The notes under the pieces are model-generated. The model did no database searches. It was not told the origin of the DNA and saw nothing but the letters and a program-made list of their open reading frames with translations. Position numbers and translations under genes: made by a program. Shown one piece after another: positions 39,987 to 51,218 of a DNA stretch of 64,000 nucleotides. Position 1 is the first letter of the stretch. Every line of letters begins with the position of its first letter. This stretch comes from Sphagnum magellanicum (lineage: Eukaryota > Streptophyta > Sphagnopsida > Sphagnales > Sphagnaceae), in the NCBI GenBank assembly GCA_021904315.1, contig CM038908.1:20170501-20234500 (forward strand). Direction: 5' to 3'.

Positions 39987-42180
39987 GTTAGAACTATGTC
40001 TGTTTCAATTTCACACATAAATGCAACTGGAAATCCGGTTCCGGGTTCTGTTCTTCCCCTCAAAAAGAATTTGGTTATAGTTCTGGTCTGGGTTCTGAAA
40101 ATCAGACTTAGTTGAGTCTGGTTCTTATTAACTGGGACTGGAATCAGCATTTTAAAAGTAGGTAACATTTGCATGGGGATATTCACCTCCTATTTAAATT
40201 AGACAAAACTCAAGGGTGAACCATAAGGTCCTATGTGATCCTAAGGTTGGGTGCAAAACTCATGATAAAATTAGTGTTTTTATCATCTCTATTTTTTTCA
40301 TTGATCCACTGTCAATTTTCAACACCTGGTAGATTATTGAGGTAATACCAACCTTTTATCCATCTCAATACCAGTTATATATGAGTCCAAAAACAGTCTA
40401 GGACTTAATAGACTTGTAGGAAAGTTTTGAAAAGTATTCAATAAGGAATGGGAACAGCTTGATGTCAATAAAGAGAACAAAACCCTGATACCTGGACCAG
40501 TTGGTATGTTCAAAAATAGATACCAGACCAACGTCCTTAAGTAGGCTAGGATGGCTGGTGACTGAACATTCAGGTATGAGTCATCTCTCACTCACTCCAC
40601 CTCCTTTTTTATGGTGTCTGAAGATAAGGTTTAAATGAGTTGAGGGTGCACCCACCACCCTTTAAATTACAAAATTGGTAAAAAATAAAAATAAAATGTC
40701 CTTCTAAAGTTTGGGAGGTCAAAAATGAGAAAAAGAGACTTTTCATACACATGGCAACCAATGAAAGTTTACTTTGTCATCTAAATTGAAACAATCATAT
40801 GCCATCATTGAGATGGATGAAGAAAACAATAGCCATTTTTTTTTTGTTTATTTTTAAACATAATTGGCTAAGATCTAGTTTGGTTTAGGGTTTGGAAATC
40901 AATGGTAATTGGTTTGGAGATTATTTTGTTCATCATTTTTTAGGTGTAAGGTGTCCATTTTAATTGTTGTGGTTTTGTGTTCGTTTTGATCATTGTGATT
41001 TTGTTGTTTCTTTGAATTGATATGTTCTTATGTTCCTTTTTATTGCTAGTTTTTTGGTGTTCCTTTTGGTCATCGTGGTCTTGTGTTTTTAAATTTCTTT
41101 TTGTTCTTGTATTATTTTTGAACATTGTTATTTTGGTGTTTTTTCTAATCATTGTGGTCTTATGTTTGTCTTGATCACTGTGGTTTTCTTTGTTTGTTTT
41201 GCAACCTTCTTAGTTGCATTCTTTTGTTAATTTGTTTGAATTTTTAATATTTTACTTGTTCTTAATGCATTTAGTCATTAGAAGGTAATGACTTTTCTAC
41301 TTATATTCTTGTGCTTATTGCTTAGCTTGTGTCGTCGATTGCGTAACTTTTTGTTGAAACCATGTTATGCACTTGAAATTCATGCCCTTGTACTTACACA
41401 GATATGTTTACAAGCATGTTTGAAATTTACATTGAAATCTGCCACCTGCCTCCCTTATATTTATTGGAATTCACATTGCAGCAAATTGTGCTTAACATGT
41501 TTTTGAATAGTTTTTTGAGTTGCTTGATTTGTTGCATTCCCTAAATTTTTTTCTTTTTAAAATTATTTCTCTTTTTGTCTTTTTTTCTGATTTTTTTGTA
41601 ATTTTTTTATTCCTTAGGATATTTAAATATTTAGTAGATGTCACAAGATTAAAAGCAACAACTAATAACTCTTTTTCTTTTGTTTGTTTTGGAACTTAAC
41701 AAAACAATGAGAGCAAGTTGTTCAAACATATGGTCTTTGGACATATATGGAAAAGGTTGATTTTTTTTGCATCAACTTAACATTTTTCTTAAATTATCTT
41801 AAAACACACCCATAACCAAATGTTCAAAACTTGACTAAAATATTTTTCATTTTATTTGTTTTCATGAAAATGTGTTGTTCCTCTCCCATCACCAAACACA
41901 TTTAGATATAACAATGATTTTAAAAATTATTAATATTGAATTTTTCTCACACCCATAAATCACACACAAAAATAACATTCCATTCGAATACCCTAAAAGA
42001 ACCAAACAAAACTTCTCAAGACCGAGGGTTTGATCATAACACCTTTTTTGAACATCGATCTACTTGCATGTGACCATTCACTGACATTGGTCTACACTAG
42101 ATTGATGTTTGGTTACCAAATGCTGTTTGGTGGGGGGGGGATCTTTACCCTACTTCGCTTATATTTGTTAAGTACCTACA
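39987..42180. other. AT-rich intergenic stretch
   Basis: No gene is supported. A GGTTCYGGGTTCTG tract at 40030-40150 and the degenerate array at 40955-41200 are the only structures noticed. Confidence 0.45.
40955..41200. repeat. Degenerate tandem repeat of GATCATTGTGGTCTTGTG type
   Basis: Phrases like TTTTGATCATTGTGATTTTG, TTTTGGTCATCGTGGTCTTG and TCTAATCATTGTGGTCTTATG recur every 40-60 bases. It gives a spurious Lys/Asn-rich frame on the - strand. Confidence 0.6.
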
Positions 42181-42594
42181 GCTACAAGCCGGCCAAGTAA
42201 TGAGAGTGGAAAGTACGGAATGCCGTTTCCACCTGACGATTCCAGCTAGAATTGTTTTCCTTTCAGAGAAGTGTTTGACACGCCTTTGCTGCTTTCACCA
42301 TTGCCATTCCGCGCATTGGCAGAATGTCCTGGGCTTCTCCTCTGCAGGGGCAAGAGACTGTGCTTTTCCATTCTCGCTTTTTGCGTTTAGTTTTGCTGCT
42401 GCCCTTTCTTGGTGTGCACACACTCCTGGCTTGTTTGTTGTAGGACGTCACGTAAGAGACGAGCATTGTGGTGAAAGGAATGTGTGCTTCACCTCGTGTT
42501 TTAGCTTCTGAAGTTCCTCTGTTGTTGTTGGCTTTTTTTGTATTTTTTGTATTTTTCGCTTTTGAGTTCTGTCAGGGCGTTCGACACCACAGAA

Positions 42595-43157
42595 AGGAGG
42601 AGAAAAACTAAAGGGTGAAGAGAAGATTCTTAGACTCAGGAGTAGAGAGAGAGAGGTCCGAGGAGTACAGAGAGGCAGGTCTGCGGCATCAGAGCATTAC
42701 AGCTGGCAGTTATTATTGAAGTTCTGTCGAAGTCCGCAAGAAGTGAGAAGTGTACAAGGCGTTTCAAGGGTGATTCTCCGAGAGAGAGAGAGAGAGAAGT
42801 ACGTAACATCGAGGTGGAATCTTCAAGTTCTTCAGAGATTGGTAACGAGTTCCTTCAAGAAGGAGAAAAACGCACGGGTGAAGAAGACATGATTCTTACA
42901 CTCAGGAGGGAAAGCGAGAGAGAGAGAGAGATCCCAGGAGTACAGAGAAGTGGGTTTGCGGTTTCAGAACATTCAAGCAGACATAGTTCTTGAAGTTTTG
43001 TCGAAGTCCGCAAGAAGTGGAAAGCGTAGGAAATCTTAGTTTGTCTCTGCGAGAGAGAGAGAAAGAGAGGAGAGAAAAGCACTTGACATTGAGAGAGAGA
43101 AGCATTTGACATTGAGGTCGGATTGCAGCTACTGCAGAGATTGGTAACGATACAGAG
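42595..43157 (+). repeat. Tandemly duplicated 5' leader of HMG-CoA synthase
   Basis: The sequence from about 42595 is repeated from about 42858 with an offset near 263 bp: GGAGAAAAAC, GGGTGAAG, ACTCAGGAG, (GA)n, AGGAGTACAGAGA, TTCTGTCGAAGTCCGCAAGAAG and TTTTGTCGAAGTCCGCAAGA appear in the same order. Both units close with CAGAGATTGGTAACGA, the second directly before the start codon. The second unit has a short upstream frame starting ATG at 42889. It is probably transcribed leader, since it abuts the ATG. Confidence 0.8.
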
Positions 43158-44579
43158 ATGGCGAGTAGTTGGCCTGCGAATGTGGGGATTGTGGCTATGG
43201 AGGTGTATTTTCCTGCATGTTGCGTGAAGCAGGAAGAGTTGGAGGAGCACGACGGGGCGATCAAGGGAAAGTATACCATAGGATTAGGCCAAGATTGCCT
43301 GGCTTTTTGCACGGATCTGGAGGACGTGATTTCCATGAGCTTGACTGTTGTGCAGTCATTGCTGGAGAAGTACTGCATAGCTCCAGAGCGTATTGGTCGC
43401 CTGGAAGTGGGTAGTGAAACCGTGATTGATAAAAGCAAAGCCATCAAAACCTGTCTCATGCAGCTGTTTGAGGAATGTGGCAACGGGGATATCGAAGGAG
43501 TGGACTCCACAAATGCTTGCTATGGAGGTACAGCAGCACTACAAAACTCACTCAATTGGATAGAAAGCACAGCTTGGGATGGGCGATTTGCCCTAGTGGT
43601 CGCAGCAGACAGTGCTGTCTATGCAGAAGGAGCGGCACGACCTACAGGTGGAGCAGGGGCAGTGGCCATGTTGATAGGTCCTGATGCGCCTCTTGTCATG
43701 GAGCGTAGTTTCAGTGCAACTCATATGGCACATGTGTATGATTTCTACAAGCCAGATCTGGCGAGCGAGTATCCAGTAGTGGATGGTAAGCTCTCGCAGA
43801 CATGCTATTTACAAGCACTTGACTTATGCTATCGCCGATATTGTGCGAAGTTCGAGAAGAGACAAGGCAAACCTTTCACGCTATCGGAAGCGGATTATGT
43901 TGTATTTCATGCACCCTACAATAAGCTTGTACAAAAAAGCTATGCACGATTGGTGTACAATGACTTTGTGCGAAACCCAAGTTTTGTAGAGGAGGATGTG
44001 TCTGCCAAGCTGCAGCCATTTGCAACATTGTCTCCAGCTGACAGCCTTGTCAATCGTGACCTTGAGAAGGTTGCACAACAGGTAGCCAAAAAACAGTATG
44101 ATTCCAAAGTTGTGCCTTCCACCTTACTGCCAAAGGAACTTGGCAACATGTACTGTGCTTCATTATATGCTGGTCTTGCCACGCTTCTTCACACCAAAAC
44201 AGAGGCACTGCATGGCAAGAGAGTATTGATGTTTTCATACGGAAGTGGATTAGCTTCGAGCCTCTTCTCTTTCCAGGTGCACCAAGGTCAGCCACCCTTC
44301 TCTGTGTCAGAGATTGTGCAGAAGATGAGCATTTCTGAGAAACTCAACACCCGGATCATTGTGGATCCTAAGGCTTTTGTGACCACCATGCATCTGATGG
44401 AGACACGATATGGTGCTAAGGATTTTGTTCCTGTGAGTTCACATTCTACTTTGCGGCCTGGTACCTTCTATCTCACTGAAGTTGATGCCCTCTACCGCCG
44501 CAGGTACTCCAGGAAAATTAGTACAACTAAGCCTGAGATTATTTCATCCAATGGTACAAATGGTGTGCAATCTAATTAG
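43158..44579 (+). CDS. HMGS: Hydroxymethylglutaryl-CoA synthase, intronless
   Basis: HMG-CoA synthase condenses acetoacetyl-CoA with acetyl-CoA to HMG-CoA, the step before HMG-CoA reductase in the cytosolic mevalonate pathway. The 473-aa frame covers the family from end to end. [11 protein letters not shown] and [13 protein letters not shown] lie at the N-terminus; [13 protein letters not shown] contains the catalytic Glu87; [18 protein letters not shown] holds the nucleophile Cys121; [16 protein letters not shown] residues 141-151 and [15 protein letters not shown] follow; [19 protein letters not shown] holds His251; and [17 protein letters not shown] and [14 protein letters not shown] complete the fold. 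The spacing Glu87-Cys121 (34) equals that of animal enzymes. There is no transit peptide, consistent with a cytosolic enzyme. All catalytic residues are present and no frame damage is seen, although the gene has no introns, unlike four of its five neighbours. ATG 43158 is the first Met in frame. Confidence 0.96.
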   Translation: MASSWPANVGIVAMEVYFPACCVKQEELEEHDGAIKGKYTIGLGQDCLAFCTDLEDVISMSLTVVQSLLEKYCIAPERIGRLEVGSETVIDKSKAIKTCLMQLFEECGNGDIEGVDSTNACYGGTAALQNSLNWIESTAWDGRFALVVAADSAVYAEGAARPTGGAGAVAMLIGPDAPLVMERSFSATHMAHVYDFYKPDLASEYPVVDGKLSQTCYLQALDLCYRRYCAKFEKRQGKPFTLSEADYVVFHAPYNKLVQKSYARLVYNDFVRNPSFVEEDVSAKLQPFATLSPADSLVNRDLEKVAQQVAKKQYDSKVVPSTLLPKELGNMYCASLYAGLATLLHTKTEALHGKRVLMFSYGSGLASSLFSFQVHQGQPPFSVSEIVQKMSISEKLNTRIIVDPKAFVTTMHLMETRYGAKDFVPVSSHSTLRPGTFYLTEVDALYRRRYSRKISTTKPEIISSNGTNGVQSN

Positions 44580-46129
44580 GAGTTGGTGCCCTTGATTTTG
44601 GTTCAAGTTCACTTAGTGTTTTGTACTTGTCATTGATGGGACGTGATGGAGCAATGAATTTTGACTCCTGCCGTTGAGACCAGGGTGATTGTTTGCATGA
44701 CTAAATGGACATTTTTGAGAGCCACATTGGCAATGCACATGGGAGAACTGTGATCCTGAGCAAGATTTTGGTGGGCAAAAGGGCGACTGTGTTTTTAACT
44801 AATGTCAGTGTATCTAAGGACTCTTTATGACCTAGGTGACCTCCTGTGTGGACTCTGATTCCATCGACTCGTCACTACACTTCACTATGTAATGATGGCA
44901 TTGTGATACAATGTTCAAAACCATCTTTTGTAGCCAGCCTTTGGGTCACTGGCAGATCATCATGAAAGAAATGTTTTTTTTTTCTTAATGGTTGTGGATT
45001 TCTAACATCCAAATAAACTGTTAGTGATGGATTGGGACATCCTTCACTGGTTCATGGATCACAAACACTAGAGCAGTTTGTGGAATTTGCTGGGTGCTTA
45101 ACTGGCTGTGGCCATGAGCTAGTTTTCAAAGATGATACTGTTAAATCTGCTTGGTATGTACTGCCTTCTTGAACAACTGACATGAGAGGACAGTACCAAA
45201 GAGTTTATTGTAGAGACTGTGTACTGTAGTATTCAACAGTATGGTACTACATTAGAGCACAATCCAATAGTATATTCTATGTGTAATATATTGCACACCA
45301 TATACCGTAGAAAGAGAATTCTATGTGAAGTGCAAAATTTTGTGGTTACAAGAGTTTTGGGGTATATTATTTGTGAAATTGGTTTGGGAGTTTTCTCCTT
45401 TTCATGATTGGGAGATTATTTAAGATCTTGGGAATGTTGACATGCATGCAGGAAGTTGGACACTCTGATCAGTTAGTGTGATATTCCTTTCCACTTTTGG
45501 TTTTGGGCTGGAGTTTCCAGTAAGGCCTCCATATCCGAATTGGGAATCTTTTATGGATGCTGTTCAAGAATTAATGGTTCTATCTTTCACAACTTTGTGT
45601 AGCAAGTGAACATTAGGCTAATTGCTGTTGGAAATTTCAGATTTGTTTTCACCATGTGTGAGAGCACTGTGGTTCACCCAGCATCCAGGAATTGAAATAT
45701 CTGCACTCAATCAGGTCACATTCAGCTTAAGAACTTTCAGCTCTTCAAGATGTCATGGAGTTAACATGCGATTGTGAGGATTTATGTTCAAAATTGGGAA
45801 AGCTTGGATTGGATGAGAGCCTAGAGGCGAGCAAGATTTACTGATTAAGCCCCTTGGTTTTAATGGGCACCTTCCATGCCAGACCTTGTTAATTTTGGAA
45901 AGAACCTCCACTTCAAGCTTATACTAATCTTTTGAATTTGATGGAATCTTTGGTCTGGTTTGGTTCTAAGAGGCTCTGTAAATCACATAAAACACTCTGC
46001 ATTTTTTTGCAGTGCAAATGGAGGGTGTCTTATCTCATCTGCTACTGAGTTGTTAGGAGCAAGCGATCGTTTTGAAAAGTGAATAGAGGATCATATTTTG
46101 AACTGCACCCAGATAGAGTAACCTTGTTT
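44580..46129. other. 3' UTR and intergenic stretch
   Basis: The first few hundred bases are probably the HMG-CoA synthase 3' UTR. No gene, RNA or repeat with clear borders was found in the rest. Confidence 0.45.
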
Positions 46130-46480
46130 ACCTAAAGGTTTACTCACCTAATGTTAGGGACCTACCTAAGTTCTGTACCCACCTACCTACTGTGTCCACC
46201 TATCTATTTGCATATCTAGGCCCCTCACCTACGTACTTCCCTACCTAAACCCTCAACTTACCTATTTACTTGCTTACCTAGGCTACCTACCCTCTTACCT
46301 AGGTTGCCAATTTATCAATCAACTACTTGTTTCCTTATGCTACACCCTTCTTACATAGGCCCCCAATGTACTTACCTATTTACCCACCTACCTAAGCTAC
46401 CTACTCTCCTTAGGCACCCAACCTCATATCATCGTACTTGCTTACTTAGGCTACCCACCCTCTTCTCTATTCCCCCAACT
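46130..46480. repeat. ACCT-rich low-complexity tract
   Basis: Dense CCTACCTA, TTACCTAGG and CACCTACC words without strict period, similar to the interior of the CACTA-like element at 8290-8990. The open frame across it is not a gene. Confidence 0.6.
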
Positions 46481-46849
46481 TATTTACATGTACACAAGAT
46501 TTACACACCATATATACAACTATTTATAATTACATGCATAACATTGGTTTATTCCCATGCAGTGACCTTTCAGTTTTTGGTGTTTTGAGAAAATCCAGTT
46601 GAGGAGTGTGAGATTTGCATGCATATTTTCAGACATCACAAATGGATTTTTCAAAACACCACCTGATGTGTCGTTCATTCCTTTATTTGTGAATGTACCT
46701 AAAAATCTGGTTCTACTTTGAAAGTTATTATCAAATGGAGATACCAAACCAAAAAAGAAAAAAAGAAAAAAAGTGCATAACATATGTGCAAGAAAACTTG
46801 TGTACAAATAATTATTATACATTAGAAAAGTATGTAACAAATTACTATT

Positions 46850-47609
46850 AACTAACAAATTCGTTTAAAATAATCATTTATCAATAATTATTAAAAATTA
46901 TATATTGATTATTAAAGATTATTATAAATTATTATCAAATATTAACCAAAAAAAAAGATAAAATTGATAATTTGATAATAATAACTAATCGATTAACACC
47001 TTATTGGATAAATTAATTATTGGTTATTAATTAATATTTTTTTGATGACCAATTAATTATATAAAATATTAATCGTAAATTATTGAATATTAATTATCAA
47101 TTATTAAATATCAAGTAATTAATGTATTAAGTTTAAATACCTACATGTGCTTAAAGGTAGCATGTACAAGTAACTTATTAAATTTTATTAGTACCTATTA
47201 GGTGTAATATGCTTAACATAGGTCTTACTAACTATGAACTTAAGTTTGGTATGTGTCTTAAGTAAGATAAACTTGTAAGTTAAATAGTTAAATTAGTATG
47301 GTTGATTTGATTAAGTGTTAAATTAGAATGACCAATTTGACTAATTATAAATTATAATAAACCATTGAATATGGTCAATTTGATGAAGCTTTAATCATTT
47401 TGATTGACCTTTCACCTTTGTGACTAGATTTGAACACATGATTTGTTGCATGGTGAAAAAAAAATGTCATTTTAATAAAATATTTCAAGTAGAAATAACT
47501 TGTGTTTTTCATGTCCTAGACCTTTAGTCAAAACGATCATCTCCTTGGTCAATGTGAACATTTTCAAATTCAAATTGTATTTTTTAAAAAATCATTTTTT
47601 TTTATAGTG
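46850..47609 (-). mobile_element. Second copy of the CACTA-like element family, inverted
   Basis: On the - strand it starts CACTATAAAAAAAAATGATT at 47609, shares the phrase GTTCACATTGACC with the copy at 7997 and then the sequence of TTGGTCAA/AAATTGGTC words, the TCATGCCC-type and AACCATACTAATTTGA blocks. The distal end is lost in a TTAATAATTA-rich region, so 46850 is approximate. No coding sequence. Confidence 0.5.
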
Positions 47610-47843
47610 GTGAGATTTAAAAAAAATAAAATTATGATTAAATGAGGAATGCAAACATGGTGACATTCAAATTATGATAAATTTTGTGATAATTTGAGTA
47701 ACTTCACCCTTTTTTTTTCCCCCTAAACACTTTCAATGTTGCTATTTTTATTGCTAGCATAGTTATTTTGAATCCCATGCATTAAATATTATGATATTAA
47801 ATTTCACCCTTCATCAATAAAAATAATTCACTTCAAAGAGAGC

Positions 47844-47985
47844 AAGGTTTGAAATTGAAATAGGGGGTAAGGGGTGGAAGCAAGACTCAAAGGTAAGGTC
47901 ATTTTATGAAGGTAACAAGGTTTGAAGTTGAAATAGGGGGTAGGGGTGAAAGCAAGACTCAAAGGTAGGGTCACTTGACAAATTT
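47844..47985 (+). repeat. 73-bp tandem duplication
   Basis: AAGGTTTGAAATTGAAATAG at 47844 recurs at 47917 with G for one A, and each unit continues GGGGTRGAAGCAAGACTCAA and AGGTARGGTCA. A diverged relative (AGGGGATGAAAGGAGGCCCAA) is near 55645. Confidence 0.85.
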
Positions 47986-48326
47986 ATCTCTTGAATTCTT
48001 AGTTCATTCAAGATAACTCAAAAAATAAAATTAAAAACTACCAAATCCAATAGTCCCATTGGCCTGAAAACAAATATTCATACTTACATTTGGTCATATT
48101 CTATTAAACATTGAAAATAATGATTTTTTTAACCATTTCCATTGGTCCTCGAAAATTCTTAGAAACTCACCAAACCTTATTACACATTTAACTTTCAGTT
48201 CTTTTGGTCATTAAAAAAAAATTCTTCACATCTACACACAAGCCTATTCAATACTCTTTATATGTTAATAAACTAATATTATAACCCTTTTGGTATACAT
48301 AAACAGGTAAAAAGGGGGGTTGGTGT

Positions 48327-48395
48327 CAGTGTTTTTCTTTGGCCGAAATTTCGCCATTTTTTGACAAAAAAATTGGGCAAATTGAGGAAACACTG
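48327..48395. mobile_element. 69-bp hAT-like mini-element with 8-bp target duplication
   Basis: The ends are CAGTGTTT and AAACACTG, a perfect 8-bp inverted repeat. The flanks are GTTGGTGT on the left (48319-48326) and GTTGGTGC on the right (48396-48403), identical at seven of eight positions. Terminal CAGTG-type inverted ends with 8-bp target duplications are the hAT signature. At 69 bp it is very short. Within it, TTTTTTGACAAAAAAATTGG is shared with 32391-32459. Confidence 0.6.
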
Positions 48396-48403
48396 GTTGG
48401 TGC

Positions 48404-49373
48404 CCTTACAAAAGCATAGTTGATCCAGTCCCATGGATACAGCCATTTCCACCCAGGAACACAAAGAAATCCCTTTAAGGCAAGCCCCTATTCTAAGGTG
48501 ACAGTGCATTCAACCAGGATAGTCAGTAATCTAAACGGTTGATTCATAGTTCTATGGTTGTTTCTTCTCATCCTTCTGGGTACCAACGGGGAATTTGGCT
48601 ATCTCACTAACCACCACCTATCGAACTTAATAGGAATGGGCATACCACCGACCACCCATCCCACATAGGAAAAATACTACGTAAGACCCCAAAACGAGTT
48701 ACTATCATGGCAAGGGGTGCCCTTTTTCCGCTATGGATGCACCTTCCAATGCTGTGGCCTCATTTTCCTCCAATGTCGTGGGATCTTGTTAATGATAGGA
48801 GTCAAACTGCAGCCTCGAGCGCACATCCATTGGATGGACTTCCTTTCCTCAACAAAGGATAATTCTTGTATGTAGGTAATTAATTAGGATAGCAGGTGGT
48901 TACTAAGTAAGTAGATGGATGCAGGTCATGGTTAGTGGTTCATACCAGGTGAGGCCTAGTGGGTTGTTAGTAGATAGGTAATACAAGCAGAAAGTAAGCT
49001 CAACTGGAACCCAGTGGAAAAACAATGTTTTCTGTCCACCCACTATCCATCTCCAATTCAGTTGACCTCGGGTTTCACCTTGGTAACCTATCCTGTAATT
49101 GTACCGTAGGGAAGTATTTAAAAGGTGGCTGGGTAAGTAGATGCACGTTGATTAGTACCTTTGCATTTAGGTAAGGGATGTTTAGTAGACCTCTTGGTAA
49201 TGAAAACAGAAACGGAGCTAACCAGAGTAGTTACCTAGGGAACTGGAACCCAATGAAAAAGTGTTTTCTCGTCGTGTCTGTAAGTATTCCAGTCGTCGTT
49301 TTTCTACGGATTCCCGTAATTACGGGAACGAACGTTCGTGGTGGGAACGGCCACCGTTGTCTGGACATCACCT
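48404..49373. other. Non-coding stretch
   Basis: No gene supported. It contains TAGGTA/GTAAGTAG-rich segments near 48870-49150. Confidence 0.45.
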
Positions 49374-49590
49374 GGCCGACGGGATCGCTGTCGGAGTCGA
49401 ACAATTGGTCGACGAGCCTCGACAACTGGGAGCCCACTCTGTCTGGATGTTCCATGGCCGACGGGATCGCCGTCGGAGTCGAACAATTGGTCGACGAGCC
49501 TCGACAACTTGGAGACCACTCTGTCTGGATGTTCCATGGCCGACAGGATCGCTGTCGGAGTCGAACAATTGGTCGACGAGCCTCAATAAA
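49374..49590 (+). repeat. 82-bp CpG-rich tandem array, 2.6 copies
   Basis: Units start GGCCGACGGGATCGC at 49374, 49456 and 49538 (exact period 82), nearly identical. Each contains GGTCGACGAGCCTCGAC and the junction word TCTGGATGTTCCAT. Because 82 is not a multiple of three, the array opens frames on both strands in all phases; these are not genes. Confidence 0.92.
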
Positions 49591-50058
49591 GCTCGGAGTT
49601 TGTTGCCCAAGTAAGTAGAAAGTGAAATCCATCTTGCAGCAATTTCTCAGATCAATCCGATGAATTGTAGCTGGAAGATACGAATTGGGAGACGTCCGCG
49701 TGGAAATTGCTAGACTGCAGAAAGAAAGATCGCTAGCACTAATTATATATCAGGTAGTACATACGTGGTTGCAATCCGATCAGCTTATACGCTCGAACCT
49801 TTCGTGTCATCTTCATCTGTGCCTTAATGTCAAAAACACTTTCTTCTTGTACTAGTGATTTGCATCCAGGAGTTATATTAATCTAGAACTCAGAGTTCTA
49901 TAAGTTGTCGGCTGGAATTACATTCTTCATGAAACTTACTTGAATTGGATCCCATATGGAGATGTGCTAGCTAATTAGATCTAATTTCCATTGAGTAGCG
50001 CTGCACCTTCAACTTTGGCCGAAGGTCTGGTTTCTTTCCATTGGCATGCAATTCCGAA

Positions 50059-50190
50059 GCTGAAGGCGCAGCTAGGGTCCCTTCCCATTAGCATTAAATT
50101 ATGTCCTTGCTGAAGGTGCAGCTAGGGTCCGAGCTTTCCATTAGTATGAAATTATGTCCTTTGCTGAAGGTGCAGCTAAGGGTGCAGCTT
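50059..50190 (+). repeat. 50-54 bp tandem repeat
   Basis: GCTGAAGGYGCAGCTAGGG occurs at 50059, 50109 and 50163 (the last with a one-base change), with CCATTAGYATNAAATTATGT between units. It lies about 1.1 kb before the DUF4220 gene. Confidence 0.8.
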
Positions 50191-51218
50191 GCTGCTCTTG
50201 CAAAACTCATATGCAAATCTGGAAAATCCGAAGTCAACAGCTGTTCAAACTTCCTAAGCTGAAAGCGCAACCTTTCAATGGAAAGATGCCCTAAGAATTA
50301 TAGTAGAACGTAGTCTGAGTTGCTGCAGTAGCTATCACAATTAAAAGAGAAATGATTAGAATTGAAGCTCCGATGATCTAACGCCTTCTGGTGGGTTTTG
50401 TGGATTATTTTGAACTGCAGTTAGCTTGGGGCAGCTGTAAGGACCGCACAGTACCGAAACACAATTTCGCGAAACTGGATTGAAGATCGTAAAATCCCTG
50501 CAGTTTGTACACATAAGGAAGGTAAAGTTTCAAGTGATCCTCACCGTTGTCAGTAGTACAAGCCACAGGTTGTCTACTAATGTATAATACGTTTTGCTGC
50601 TTGCACGAATTACTTCGTTGGCTCGTCACACATTCTCACCCTAAGTCGCGGGATTTAGTCTCTGTGCGTATAAGTCGATGCTAAACAAACGAGGTTTGCT
50701 GTTAAGATGCGATCTTAAGTCTTTGGGATTTTCCTCCTCGTACGTGTGTACTGTCGCGAGTATTTTGTACATGTATATTAATGCCAACCTTGTCAACGAA
50801 AGACCTTGACAGTCGGTTGTTACTTGAACGTGAGGAAATTTTTTGGTTGATGAATCATAAGAAACCTTTTTTCCATTGCCTGTAGGGAAAAGAGTCGAAA
50901 CTTCTGACGAATTAAAGTTGATTTTAAAAAAACATAGGGAAAGCTCTCCAAGGGAATCGTGCTACCAATATCTCAATGTTTTCTGTTTGTTACATTTTGA
51001 AATCGAGGAATCATTGTATTTTCCCATTGCCAAACCAACCATTTCATGTTTGCATAGGGGAAATTAAAGTGTTTCTTGATGGTCCCATAGCGAATCCTAA
51101 AAGAGTTTCTTGTTTTACGTTGTCGATCTACAGGTGATTTGGCAGAACGGGTGATCTGAGGTCGGAATCTCATCTACAGAACTCACATTCAGTAGAAAAA
51201 CGGTCACGACTGTCAACC
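50191..51218. other. Upstream region of the DUF4220 gene
   Basis: Non-coding; no clear core promoter element could be assigned. A run of in-frame stops precedes the start codon at 51219. Confidence 0.4.

Noticed and set aside
46304..46588. 94-codon frame rich in Tyr, Pro and Leu
   Set aside because: Produced by the ACCT-rich low-complexity tract.
49178..49632. Open frames of 117-146 codons on both strands
   Set aside because: They arise from the 82-bp array, whose period is not a multiple of three, so every phase stays open; no domain or splice logic.
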